This document shows positions 1 to 10,594 of a DNA stretch of 64,000 bases, in pieces (position 1 is the first letter of the stretch; every line of letters starts with the position of its first letter). Under the pieces are notes generated by a model that worked only from the letters and a program-made list of their open reading frames with translations, ran no database searches and was not told the origin of the DNA. The DNA is taken from positions 40,402,811 to 40,466,810 of the forward strand of contig OY282605.1 in assembly GCA_958298945.1 (NCBI GenBank), written 5' to 3'. This DNA comes from Atherix ibis. Lineage: Eukaryota; Arthropoda; Insecta; Diptera; Athericidae. The position numbers were made by a program, and so were the translations under genes.

Positions 1-103
1 GAATACGGTGGCTGCGGCATTACTAGTGTATTGTTTTTGGCCAAAAATTTGGGCACAAGCAACGATGCGTGAGCAGGGCCGTTATCATGGTGCAAAAGCC
101 AAT
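1..103 (-). pseudogene. mariner family B transposase fragment, cut by window edge
   Basis: The minus strand reads a piece of a mariner DDE transposase: the WLLHHDNGPAHASLL block with the second catalytic Asp (HHDN), then KFLAKNN and MPQPPYS. It aligns base by base with 10050-10152, with scattered substitutions, and the match stops at 103. The rest of the C-terminal part would lie left of position 1. Unlike the 10 kb copy, which has HHEK, this one keeps the catalytic Asp. A mariner of a different family (A) begins 48 bases further on. It is a relic unless the missing sequence outside the window shows otherwise. Confidence 0.8.
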
Positions 104-151
104 GCACAGACACAGTCATTTTGCCGAATTGGGTATGATCTTCTCACTATA

Positions 152-1422
152 CGAGGGTCATTCAACAAGTACTTAGCCTACAAAAGAAAACCGAAAATTT
201 TGGAAAGGTAGCAATTTATTTTACCACATAATCTCCTTCAAGCTCGAAATACTTGGCCCAGCGATGCTCTAACATTTTTAACCCGTCCAAAAAATACATT
301 TTCTCGAGGAAAGCAAAATAGGCCTCCGTTGCGACGATGACCTCCTCATTCGAAACAAATCTTTTCCCGGAGAGTGATTTTTTCAGGTTTGGAAACAAAA
401 AGTAGTCACAGGGGGCCAAATCTGGAGAGTACGGTGGATGGGGCAGCAATTCGTAGCGCAATTCGACCAATTTGGCCATGGCGACGGCGGAGGTGTGAGC
501 CGGCGCGTTGTCGTGGTGGAACAGCACATTTTTCTTCGCAAAGCGGGGCCGCTTTTTCTTAAATTCGACGTCAAATTGGCCCAATAAGTCAGCATAGTAG
601 CGCCCCATGATTGTTTCACCCCTCTCGAGGTAATCGATGTGGATCACACCTTGTGAATCCCAGAAAACGGTGGCCATCACCTTTTCGGTCGATCGAACAG
701 TCTTCGCCTTCTTCGGAGCACGTTCGCCGGGTGAAGTCCACTGTTTCGACTGTTCCTTGGTCTCTGGTGTGTACCAGTCAATCCATGTTTCGTCGACGGT
801 CGCAAAACGATGCAAGATTTCCGCTGGATTGCGCTGAAACAGCTTAAAACACGTCGCCGATGTGGTCTCACGGTTGCGCTTGTTTTCCGGTGTGAGCAAC
901 CGCGGCACCCATCGCGCCGACAGCTTTCTCATGCCCAGTTCTTCATGTTGAATATAATGCACCATTCCTACTGCGATGCCCACAGTCTCAGCTATCTTAT
1001 GAACCTTCAATCGACGGTCTGCCAACACAGATCGTGGACTTTTTTAACGTTTTCCTCCGTAGCAGCCGTTTTCGGGGCACCTGGGCGTAGCTCATCAAAA
1101 ACCGACATGCGGCCACGAACAAACTCGTTGAACCAATTCTTGACGGTCGCCATCGAAGGAGAAGAGTCACCATACACAGCATCCAAGCGATCTTTGATTT
1201 CGCTGCGCGTTTTCCCTTCCAAAAACAAGAATCTAATCACCGAACGATATTGTTCTTTTTCCATTTTTGTGAAACCGACCGACACGCTCGCTTTCAAAGG
1301 CTCTCAAAACAAAACTAGTGAAGGGAATCGACTGACAGTAGGTGTACTGCACGATAGTAAATTTCTTTTGTGATAGCAGTTCCATCGGGCGGAGAGGCTA
1401 AGTACTTGTTGAATGACCTTCG
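152..1422 (-). mobile_element. mariner family A, copy 1, near full length
   Basis: A 1271-bp element bounded by inverted termini: cgagggtcattcaacaagta at 152-171 and its complement ending at 1422 with one mismatch (gaatgaccttcg). TA precedes the left end (150-151). The right flank is TT rather than TA, probably a later mutation. The transposase lies inside on the minus strand. The closest relative in the window is the copy at 47469-48720. A cut-and-paste DNA transposon inserting at TA is typical of the family. The single frameshift suggests a fairly recent arrival compared with the other relics. Confidence 0.93.
216..1264 (-). pseudogene. mariner DD34D transposase with one frameshift
   Basis: Read from ATG at 1264 (MEKEQYRSVIRFLFL) in two frames. 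The N-terminal helix-turn-helix part contains DAVYGDSSPSMATVKNWF and runs to about 1030. The catalytic part then continues to a stop at 216. Comparison with the 47.6 kb copy shows a one-base deletion near 1030 (ctcgtg there, ctgtg here). Visible family marks are WVPRLLTPENK (the WVPHELT-like linker), VDETW (first Asp), HHDNAPAH (second Asp) and YSPDLAPCDYFLFP, whose Asp lies 34 residues after the second one. The catalytic residues are intact, so only the frameshift breaks it. Forward ORFs across this stretch are antisense shadows. Confidence 0.93.
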
Positions 1423-1423
1423 T

Positions 1424-1632
1424 TAAGACGGTGCTTCATAATTTAACTAAATATTTCCTAAAACTTAATTTTATTACTGATTGAAAAATAACTACAATAT
1501 ATACAAAAATGACTCGTATAAACAAAGATAATTTTTATTTTCAATAATATTTAAAAAAACTGCGAAGCATAATTAACTTAAAAGTACTTTTTGAATGCTG
1601 TACTTAGAATATCCCCAAAAAAGATATTTCAA

Positions 1633-1663
<31 letters not shown>

Positions 1664-4314
1664 TAATGAAAAATTATTAAAATGTTATCAAATTAAATTG
1701 TTTAAATATATTTTTTTTTAAATAATTATAGAATAATTTATTAGTAAGAATAATAGGAAAAGGGTAGAATTTCTTCACTTAAAAAGAAATTGAACATGTT
1801 ACGTTTAACAAAAGTTTCCCATCAATTCTATTCGTTTCTTCTTCTAAGAATTAGGCAAACATTTTCGTACATCAATTCTCCATTAATATCACTTTCGGAA
1901 TATATTTTATAGAGAATATTATACAGCAAAAGATGTTAATCAAATTCCAATTATTAAATTTTATATATATTAATTATCAAGAAATACACATAATTATGGG
2001 AAGTTCTCCGATCGCATGTTAACAAAACATTTCCGGACAATACTGATGAGTGTGGATATCTTTTAGCTGGTCTTCATTGAATACAAATTTTGATTATAGT
2101 TTCCCATCAAATTATTGTTCCAGAAACCTAGTGCCTATTTGTAGAGCAACACTATACCATAATTTTGAAAGAGAAAAATAGGCCGTCCATAACCTCATTA
2201 TGTCTTCATGAAAATTTATCCATCATTATTATTTTTTTTTATAAATAGAAGAGAATTTTTTCCTATTACCTTTTTAATTGATACCTGATTTTGACGTTGA
2301 ATGATTTTACAATTGATGCTTCTGCTATTTTATAAAATCAAACAATTGTTATGCTGCTTATTTTCATAGGAGATAATTTTCAACATACTGAACGAAGGTG
2401 GATACTAATAATATCAAAAGACTTTTCAAAAATCATAATCGGTTAACTAAGTATCTTCTAATAGCATGTTAGATGGTGTAAGAAAATTTTTATTTTAAAA
2501 CTTTATAAATACAGAGAAAATAATCAACAACCAAAAAGAAAGAAAAATTAGAACTTAATGCCAGGTCAAGAAAAAGTTAACTTCAAATATGTTAATTTGT
2601 AGCCCCGTCTACGAATAATTAACTATTCAACAGTCTTCAAAGTACCTAACGATTTTACTTTACTATCTATTCAGTCATTTTCAATAAGTTTCAATGTCTA
2701 AATTCTAGAATATTTTACCAAATCAGTGTAGGCTTCCCATTATAATTGGAAATAATAACGTTGTTTAACTGCCCCAAATGCAGACAATCATTATGTTTAA
2801 GTTCTTATTATTACTTCAAAAGAAAAGTATTAAAAAAAACCTTTTTGAGTAATTCATATTCTAAACTAATAATCAGCAAAAAAAAAATCATCTGCATTCT
2901 GAGAAGATAATCAACGAAATTTTTTGGAGATAATCAAGACATTTTTTGGTTAGAAGCTAACAATTCTCAACAACAAATAAATACATTCCACCTTAAGTGG
3001 TGGTATAAATACTTATTAACCTAACCTGTAGAATTTAAAAGCATGTTACCATTGAAATTTAAATATTTTTCATAAAGAAGATAGTCTAGAGATGCCCTGA
3101 AGCTAGTTCGTTGCGATTTATTTGTCCACACCCTAATTTTTTTTTCTACCACCAAAAACTTTGACCTTTTTCAACTCAAAATTAAATACTAACAAAAAAA
3201 CTTTCAGAATCTACCGAAAATCCTTGCAAAAATTCACTTTACCAAATTATAATATCAAACTTTTGGCGCACAATGACCTCGACCATCAAAAGGAGTTATC
3301 ATTTTTTGTTAGCTCACGAAAAGGAGTAAAAATTTGAATATTTCAAAAATTCTCTTTTATACGCAAAAATCTTAAAATAAAATTTTATCTTTTTTTTTAA
3401 ATAACAAACAACAAATAAATAGAAGAAAAAAAACATATTTTGGTAATTTGTTAAGAAAATTTAAAGTGGTAAAAAATCAGGTAAAATATTTTTTATTTCA
3501 AATTCTGTTTGATCATCTAAGCATTAGAGAAGCAACGAAGAAAAAAAAATGTTTTGATCACGTACTCCTTGGAATAATTAATAATAGTATCTGTGGTCGT
3601 TTTTGATAAATCTTATAGCAAAAGTTGTCCCATTACTTACGACTGACTATATGACGTCTTCTTTACGTCAACAATTTTTTACAAACATAGCAAAAACACA
3701 ACAACAACAAAAAAAAACAATAAAACCAAACAGGTAAAAACTAATCTTATCTGAGATTTTTGTCGACAGCGATTCGTTCGTTTCGAGATTATAGTCGCCG
3801 AAATCGTATAAATTTTAGTTGAATATTTTAAGAGAAAAAATATAAAAATAAAAATTTATAGCCAACAACTTTGGGCGAAGAACCAAGAAAAAAATATCTC
3901 ATATGCAAATCCATTTTGGAACGACTGTTTTCTAATGAATACTTTTGCCAAGTTCTGATTCCATCGTCGGATTTTTCTTAATTTGCTTAATGACATTTTT
4001 TTCTATCGAAAATTTCCAAAATATCTTCTCATACCAACAAAGTCAAATAAAAGTCAAACGAAAATGAATTTATTTATTCGTTTTCATTTGTCAAATTTTT
4101 TCATCATACACCTTTGCAGTTTTATCCATTTTTATACAATATTATTTATTATAAAACATTATTTATTCTTGTTTTCTTATAATTTTATAGAACTACATAC
4201 AATAAAAGCCATCAGTTATATTAGAAGAGAATTTAAGAAAAATCTTGTTTTTAAATTAATTGCAACAAAAAGAAAACAATGAAAAATTGTCCAATTTAAA
4301 ATTTGAATTTATTG
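1424..4314. other. AT-rich stretch without recognised genes
   Basis: Nearly pure A/T-rich sequence, presumably intron of the host gene or sequence beyond it. It holds a 25-base A-run at 1639-1663 and many short A and T runs. No coding exon, RNA gene or repeat array could be supported. The 99-residue ORF at 3983-4282 is low-complexity and is not believed. A slightly less AT-rich patch near 3760-3810 has no convincing splice sites. Confidence 0.6.
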
Positions 4315-6032
4315 ATCGCCTCAGCACAGACACATGCATTAGCGCCGACGCAAACCGTAAAATGGCCAGACATGTTCATAAGTGTGCAATTGCCGCCAGG
4401 CCAGACATGTTCATAAGCATGTACGACGCATGCCTGCGGCAAGGCGTATTTACGACTCGATGGAAGCAACAAAGATTGGTTCTCATCCCAAAAGGGAAGA
4501 AACCACCGGACGAGCCAGCATCCTATCGTCCACTTTGCATGCTGGATTCGGACGGGAAGAACTTGGAGCGGATAGTGGCCGACAGATTGGAGCAATACAT
4601 CGATCCTCAACTTTCCGAATTTCAATTCGGATTCAGGAAGGGGAGATCGACCATCGACGCGTTGGAACTCGTCACGAACATCGCAAAGGAAGCCATCTCA
4701 GGAAAGAGATGGGAAGGCGGTTCTAAAAAGTTTTGCCTCATTGTCACCCTGGACATCAAAAATGCGTTTAACTCGGCCCGCTGGGATCGAATCTTGGAGG
4801 CTCTTGAGAACATGGAGGTGCCCTACTACCTACGGAGGATGGTCAGATCATACTTCAGTGATCGACTACTGCGCTACGAGACTGAGGATGGACCAGCGGA
4901 GTATGGGGTCACGGGAGGGGTATTTCAGGGCTCTGTCCTGGGCCACTCTTGTGGAATGTCATGTACGACGGCATACTCCAGGGCACCGACGAACACAACA
5001 CTCGTGGCTTTCGCGGACGACGTTGACGCTGGAGATGTGCTCTTTGTAGTTGAGTCTAGCATCCAAGACCACTCCTATAATGCCCAATATCGGAGGATAA
5101 TGCCCAATATTAGAGGCCCCTGGCAAATGCGAAGGCGACTACTGGCAACTGTGGTTACCTCCGTCTTGCTATACGGAGCACCAGTGTGGGCGAAATCGCT
5201 AGAGCTAACAACATACCGCAAGACAATGTCATCATTCTAGCGGCTCTCAGCGATCAGAGTGGCGTCAGCATACCGAACGGTATCACACGATGCGGTCAAC
5301 GTCGTGGCATCATGCCCACCCATCGACACCCTGGCAGGAGAGCGGGAACGCCAACATCTTAGGAAGAAGGCAGAGCGGCGAAAGGTCCTCTGTGAAGATG
5401 AGAGACCCGAGAGTCTTTGCCTATGGCAAGAGAGATGGGACAACTCGACGAAGGGTCGGTGGACTCATCGGCTGATCCCAGATGTTACCAAATGGGTCAC
5501 TCGCATGCATGGGGAAGTCGGGTATTACATCACCCACCTCTTGACTGGGAATGGATGCTTTCGGGCATACTTGCACAGATTCAACAGAACTGACTCCCCA
5601 AACTGTCGTCATTGCCGCAATGTGGTCGAAGATGCAGAACACGTGTTCTTCCCATGCCCCTTCTACGAGGGGACAGGGGCAGAACTGGAGAGAAATCTGG
5701 ACCGTTCCATCAGTCCAGAAAACATAGTGGAGTGCATGCTGAAGAGCCAATCGGCTTGGAATCCATTATCAAGGATCTCCACACAACGTACGAAGAATAG
5801 GCTGCGAGGCGTCATAACATCGGGACCACAGTTGCATCAAAGAAGAACGCCCCGGCGAAGTAGTATTTACAAAAAGTGCCGCCGGTGAACCATCGTTCCG
5901 GGAGCAAGGTGCAGGTTAGGTTTTAGCGAGGTAAAAATCCCGCATAACTCGTCTGGCAGGAAAAATTTCCAGGCGAGTACCTTTCGAAGGTTTCCCCCTG
6001 TACCTCATTAATGTAAACATAAAAAAAAAAAA
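4315..6032 (+). mobile_element. R1-clade non-LTR retrotransposon, 5'-truncated relic
   Basis: Contains the reverse transcriptase and C-terminal domain of an R1-type LINE, a short 3' UTR (5889-6018) and a 12-base A tail at 6021-6032. The 5' part, including ORF1 and the endonuclease, is missing. It is much richer in GC than the flanks. It lies in the host intron, antisense to the host gene, and its A tail ends 21 bases before the exon 3 splice donor. R1 itself targets rDNA, but this clade also has members that insert elsewhere. The copy carries a stop codon, compensating frameshifts and a large internal deletion, so it cannot move by itself. Confidence 0.9.
4386..5888 (+). pseudogene. R1-like reverse transcriptase and C-terminal domain, broken
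   Basis: Read in one main frame. RT landmarks in order: ARPDMFISMYDACLRQG, VLIPKGKKPP and SYRPLCMLDSDGK, then QFGFRKGRSTIDALE, LDIKNAFNSARWDRILEAL, GGVFQGSVLG (normally GVPQGS) and FADD near 5010 with the catalytic aspartates. Between about 4949 and 4990 the frame shifts and returns. After FADD most of the thumb region is missing and the text jumps to MPNIRGPWQMRRRLL. A TAG stop (5238-5240) replaces a probable Gln codon. The C-terminal part has WQERWDNSTKGRWTHRLIP and a CCHC-like knuckle (CRHC, H, C) near 5600-5660, typical of R1-clade ORF2. It ends with TGA at 5886-5888. Confidence 0.9.
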
Positions 6033-6053
6033 TTAAAATGGCCAAAGACTCAC

Positions 6054-6492
6054 CTTGGGATCGCGCATGTTTGGTGGGATGCCGCCCCTGTACTCATGAT
6101 ATCGTGATCGCATTTCATCTTCTCGGACCATATAGTGATGGTCCTTTTCGGGTGATTTGCCATTGGTGGTGTCCTTTGACTCCTTCTTCTTAGAACTGCC
6201 GGTGAAAAGTTGTTTTACTTTTTCCAAACCGCCTTTTTTCTTTTCACGTTTCAGCGTTGTTACTTCTTCCCTGTTAGCGGTTGCGTAAGTCCTTTCGAGT
6301 TTACCTTTTGACGGCTCTCTCGGATATTTATCAAGATGTGGATCAAAATGTGATCCATCATCGATGCTTCGTTCACGATACACAATATCGAACCTCCTTC
6401 GATGAGGATGCACATCCTCGGTGTGACGTCTTTCTTTTTTAAGGAACAGCAAACACGATTTTATGTCATCGTGTATAGTCCTTTTACGCCAT
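6054..6492 (-). CDS. host gene, exon 3 (charged disordered protein)
   Basis: A 439-base exon. Its acceptor is tctcttgtttag before 6492, and its donor is AAG followed by GTGAGT at 6053. Reading starts by completing the codon left by exon 2 (AA plus A) and ends in phase 0. The product is about 146 residues: WRKRTIHDD at the start, a basic stretch HPHRRRFDIVYRERS, then KKKGGLEKVKQLFTGSSKKK and MRSRYHEYRGGIPPNMRDPK at the end. It is rich in Lys, Arg, Asp and Glu, with no recognised domain or membrane segment. No stop is reached, so at least one more exon must follow at lower coordinates; I found none in 1-6050. An R1-type relic sits directly downstream of the donor, on the other strand. Confidence 0.85.
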
Positions 6493-6571
6493 CTAAACAA
6501 GAGAAAAAAATTCAAAAAAAAAAATTAATTTCTGATTTATAAAAAATCCTTTTTACAAATAAAAAACTTAC

Positions 6572-8993
6572 TTTGAACTAAACTCTCCATTAAAGGATTC
6601 CTTACGAATATCATTTTCAATTCCTGAATCGCCTTTATCAAAACTTCTCTGATGCCTTTTGTCCCTTTTTAGACCATTTTGTTGCCAATGTTCTTCGTGT
6701 CGTCGGCTGCTCACTGCATATTCACCGATGGTGCGCTTATGGTTTTCAGGTGAGGATCGATTAAAGTCACTAAATTGTGAGTCGAAACTTTTCGGTTCAT
6801 ATTCCTGTCGGTATTTCTCATCTATTTGGTCACCATTTGGACTGGTCTTGTAGTTGTTATTGTTAGTATAAGTAATATTGTTATTATTGTGCTTGTGATA
6901 AGTTTCATGATGCTCCTTGGAACGACGTGGTGAATCGAGGCGCTCCCGATGTCTTGACTCACGAATGTGCGGTTGACCGTGCTCATCGACACGCATTTCA
7001 CGTTTATAAATCTCCTTAACACCGCCACTTCCATCGTCGAAATACTTGGTTTTAACGATCTTGGAAGTTTTCATATCACGCGTGGGTGATACCATATCGA
7101 GATGAGTCCTTTCGGGTGAGTACTTCTTCATGATTTCGGTTGAGTTCATTTTGTGGTACTTTTGGGAATTGTCACGTTCTGGCGATCGATATTTATCTGA
7201 ACTACCATTTCTGTGTTCCCGATTGTGAACATCCGGACCAGCTTCCACCTCGTAATGATGGTCCTTTCTATATTCCGGTGAATAGTTGGATCTGTAAACT
7301 TCCTGCGACTTTTGTTGCTCTACCGCTTCTACAGATCCCAGTCGCCGTGATCTTATCTTCGATTCAAGAGCCTCACGCCGATAGCTTAGATCCCGAAACT
7401 CGGCGAACGACTCCATGTAAAGTTCTTTACGTCTTGTATCCATTCCGTCAGCTCGGCCACGATTAGCCACGTCCATTCGGATTTCCACGGGCGAAGGACT
7501 TCTGATGACTGGCACTATCGGAGGCTCTTCCGATGAAGACGGTGTCTTTTCGTATTCGTTATTGTAGCGTTCACGAAATGAATTCTCGGGAATCTCCTCT
7601 TCGAAATACTTCCTTGGCTCGAAGCCCAAACCTTCGTCTTCGTCGCTTAGGTTCTTAGGGCTTCGTTTCCAATGCTGCGGGGAGCTGAGCTCTCGTACCT
7701 TCAAATGGTTAACTTGTTGTGGTGAATAGGATCGGTACGGTGTGTTGTAATTTTCATTGATATATACTGCAGACGTATGACTAGTAAAATCACTCTTCTT
7801 CTGACCATTCGGTTGTTGGAGTTCAATTTCTATAGCGCTTCTGTGACTATGCCCATTCGTCTCGTTTGAGGGCACTGGCTTAATGACTTTCTTCGATTCT
7901 GTATAATTATTATTGAATGGAGGCGATTTCCGTCTCGTATCGCTATCGCAAATCACTTGGGTATATATAACTTGATCATTTGGTCGTGTATAGGAAAATG
8001 CTGTTCCAGATAAGTGCGGTGGTGGTGAAAATCGTTCCATAGACAAACGCTTAACCATGCCATCGACGGTAACTCCTTTTGTAAGGGGCGGCTTTTCGGG
8101 CGGCAATTGCGAACTATGCATATCCTCAACTGACTTTTGGTTATACGATATCGACGATAGGACCTCCTTAATCGTCTGGGCCAATGGCTTAATCACCTGT
8201 GAATCGACTTCCTCGTGACTCTGATTGGCGGTGTCTGCTTCTTTGGTCAACTGTTGATCTAATCTATTATGCGATTCTGTTTCTGAAACAATTAATAAAT
8301 CCTTGGCGTTATTGTCTCTGATTTTTTTCAAGTTCTCATCGTTTTTAAGTCTACGATTTGCGTTCAAATTCTCGAGATTGTTCTCTTCGGTAAAATAATC
8401 TTCTTTAACGGAATTTTCGATAATTGGACTCAATTGTACCGGCTTGATCGTTCCTATACTTTCATCGTTTTCGCTATTGTTTCGTTTACGAACAATTTTG
8501 TGATTAGCTTTGATGGATGACGATGATCCAGCATCACTTTTACTGCGCACCAATTTCTTTCCGGTCACCTCTTTTGACTTTTGATCCTGTCCTATTTGAT
8601 CAAGGTTCGTATCACTTTTTCTACTAAAAATACTAAATATCGATGGTCTTTTCGGTTTTTTATTCGATGCGTCACTTATACTACGACTAACTGGCTTTGA
8701 ATGTTTCTTTCGTGATGGCAACGAATTAAATTGCTTTGGATTTGATGACTCTTTTCGATGATTCCCTCCACGAGACTTATCATTAGTCCGTCCACCGACA
8801 ATATCACCTCCTCCTGTTTCTGCTGTACACTTAATACGTTCGGCTTGTGCTAATACCAAAGCGGCCTCTTTCAAGATTGTCTCCTGCGAAAGATTTTTTG
8901 GATTTTCTCTTCGGAAATTCGGTTGAGAATTTCGTGGCGGATGCAGATTTGTCGTTTGTATCGGATAGTTGTCTATTTCGTTTGGTCGCGTTG
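6572..8993 (-). CDS. host gene, exon 2 (large disordered-protein exon)
   Basis: A 2422-base exon open throughout on the minus strand. The acceptor is ttgcag before 8993 and the donor is TCAAA followed by GTAAGT at 6571. It reads about 807 residues, starting ATRPNEIDNYPIQ. Landmarks are a short helical piece KEAALVLAQAERIK, the basic patch KPKRPSIFSIFSRKSD, KLVRSKSDAGSSSS, PPEKPPLTKG and an Asn-rich tract HKHNNNNITYTNNNNY. Many SP sites occur, such as SPERTHLDMVSPTRDM. Composition (Ser, Arg, Glu, Asn, His) suggests a long disordered scaffold or regulator; I do not recognise the family. Reading continues upstream of the Leu codon at 8874, so no start lies here. The intron to exon 3 is only 79 bases (6571-6493). 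Confidence 0.88.
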
Positions 8994-9465
8994 CTGCAAA
9001 TCATAAATAAAATATAAAAAAAATTAATTTATTAAATTACTATTATTAAAGAATCCAATTTTAAGTGTTAATATCAAATATTGTTTTTAGTAAAAAGGTT
9101 TTTATTGAAGAGAAAATTTTCAATTTCTTTTGAGAATATTTTTGACAAATAATGTCATTAGTGAATCTTGATTTCTTAATAATTTGCTAGAAAATAATCT
9201 TTTTAGACTTAAATGAGAATAAATAGGAAATTTTTAGTAAAAAAAAACGATAAGTAAAATTAAGCTAAATTTTAAGGAATTTTTTTTATTTATCCTCAAT
9301 TTTAAATTTGCACTTTTTACTGCGGAACCCTTAAAAAATTATGTTACATATGACACCCTGATTACTTCGGAAACTATTGCGAATCTTTATCTTTAGGTAT
9401 TGCCACATCCTAAAATCTAATCTCCCAGACCGATCTTATTAGGTATCTGCAAATACAGAGTATTC
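8994..9465. other. intron 1, acceptor-side AT-rich sequence
   Basis: AT-rich intronic sequence upstream of the exon 2 acceptor. Nothing recognisable lies before the jockey relic. A degraded forward frame just left of 9466 may be further jockey sequence, but it carries stops. Confidence 0.5.
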
Positions 9466-9570
9466 TGACATTTATCCTATCACCGCCGGCGTCCCTCAGG
9501 GTAGCATGCTAGATCCAATTCTCTATTACATTTATACCTATGATATTTCTAGTCACAACGATAGTATAAA
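9466..9570 (+). pseudogene. jockey-type reverse transcriptase relic
   Basis: The plus strand reads EYSDIYPITAGVPQGSMLDP followed by ILYYIYTYDIS. The AGVPQGS-LGPILY block of jockey-clade reverse transcriptases is plain, although the Gly of LGP is Asp here. An in-frame stop lies about 20 codons upstream, and no other part of the element could be followed with confidence. A short dead fragment. Confidence 0.75.
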
Positions 9571-9833
9571 ATTCCTTCTATGTCAACTCCGTAGGAGCCT
9601 GTTTCAAATTAGGGTGAATGTGCAAAAATGTGCTCACGATACTTTTACACTTTGCCTAGAATTTGCTTGCTAAAAATTTCAAAATTTTCATTTAAAATTT
9701 AAAAAAAATAAAATTGAAAATGTTGAATGTTACTCCCTCACTTTTCCATCTTACTCATAAAAATTCCATCGTAAAAAAAAAATATATAAAAACATTTGGC
9801 AAAAGATAATTTAATTACGATAAAGATAAAAAA

Positions 9834-10594
9834 TACGAGGTCTGTTCAAAAATATCGCGAATTTTTAATTTCCGCGGGTATATTCGATTTTCGATTTTTT
9901 TTGTGGCGTTATGTTGGTACTCATGTCTCTCACTTATACCGTGCTGCTTTGCTTGCGCGTGTTTTGGTTCGTCTTCGATTTTTGCACATTCCAAAAAATT
10001 GATCAAAGAATCTGTTTCGGGAAAAAGAAAAAGTCACATTAGATCTGGGGAACACGGTGGCTGCGGCATTATTAGTATGTTGTTTTTGACCAAAAATTCG
10101 CGCACAATCAACGATGCGTGAGCAGGGGCTTTCTCATGGTGCAAAAGCCAATTTTTGTTCTTCCCCAAATCCGGGCGCTTCTGGCGGATTGCTTCTCGCA
10201 ACTTACGCATAACTTGCAGGTAATATTCCTTTTTCACCGTTCTACCCTGTGTCAAGAACTCATGATGCACCACGTCCCTGCAATCGAAGAAAACTGTAAG
10301 CAAAATCTTAACATTCGACCGAACTTGGCGCGCTTTTTTCGTTCTTGGCTTGTGCGGCAGCTTCCAGTGGGATGATTGAGCTTTGGTTTTCACGTCATAA
10401 CCATAAACCCATGAGTCTAAACACGTGCAAGCGATGCAGCTGGCAAAAATTAACTGAACATTCAAAATGGCCGAACTTGTGGGCATAAGTGAGAGATATG
10501 AGTACCAACATAACGCCACAAAAAAAGCGAAAATCAAATATACGTAACCCGCAGAAAATTCAACATTTTCGATATATTTTGAACAGACCTCGTA
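9834..10594. mobile_element. foldback mariner family B with two 5' ends
   Basis: Both ends read inward tacgaggtctgttcaaaa. The similarity between arms runs far beyond a normal mariner terminus, about 110-150 bp, including gtggcgttatgttggtactc and ctctcacttat. The left arm (9834 to about 10018) continues into attgatcaaagaatctgttt, which fits the transposase start (MDQRIC-like) read on the plus strand with ATG changed to TTG. The right arm is the same 5' leader on the minus strand, followed by an internally deleted transposase. The element therefore has two 5' ends head to head and no natural 3' end. It is non-autonomous. Inference from alignment by eye. Confidence 0.8.
10034..10417 (-). pseudogene. 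mariner family B transposase, catalytic fragment
   Basis: The minus strand reads from DSWVYGYDVKTKAQSSHWK (first catalytic Asp region) through RTKKARQVRSNVKILLTVFF, HHEFLTQGRTVKKEYY and RQKRPDLGKNKNWLLHHEKAP to PPCSPDLM. The second catalytic Asp, expected in HHDNAPAH, is Glu here (HHEKAPAH). The N-terminal DNA-binding half is deleted, so the 5' leader joins directly to this domain. The C-terminal end is lost at the junction with the inverted left arm, where traces of DFFLFP can be read out of frame. The product is not a working transposase. Confidence 0.88.

Noticed and set aside
374..1373. Plus-strand ORFs of 62-187 codons over the first mariner
   Set aside because: Antisense shadows of the transposase read on the minus strand.
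1639..1663. Poly-A run tested as tail of a retroposon
   Set aside because: No recognisable element lies upstream of it on the plus strand.
3983..4282. 99-residue ORF before the R1 relic
   Set aside because: Low-complexity, Phe/Ile/Leu/Lys-rich as expected of AT-rich DNA, no known similarity, no splice context.
6659..7466. Plus-strand ORFs inside exon 2 (64 and 108 codons)
   Set aside because: Shadows of the long minus-strand exon, which has matching splice sites at both ends.
8874..8874. Start of the 768-residue frame taken as the protein start
   Set aside because: The codon there is TTG and the frame continues upstream to a splice acceptor at 8994; the exon is internal.
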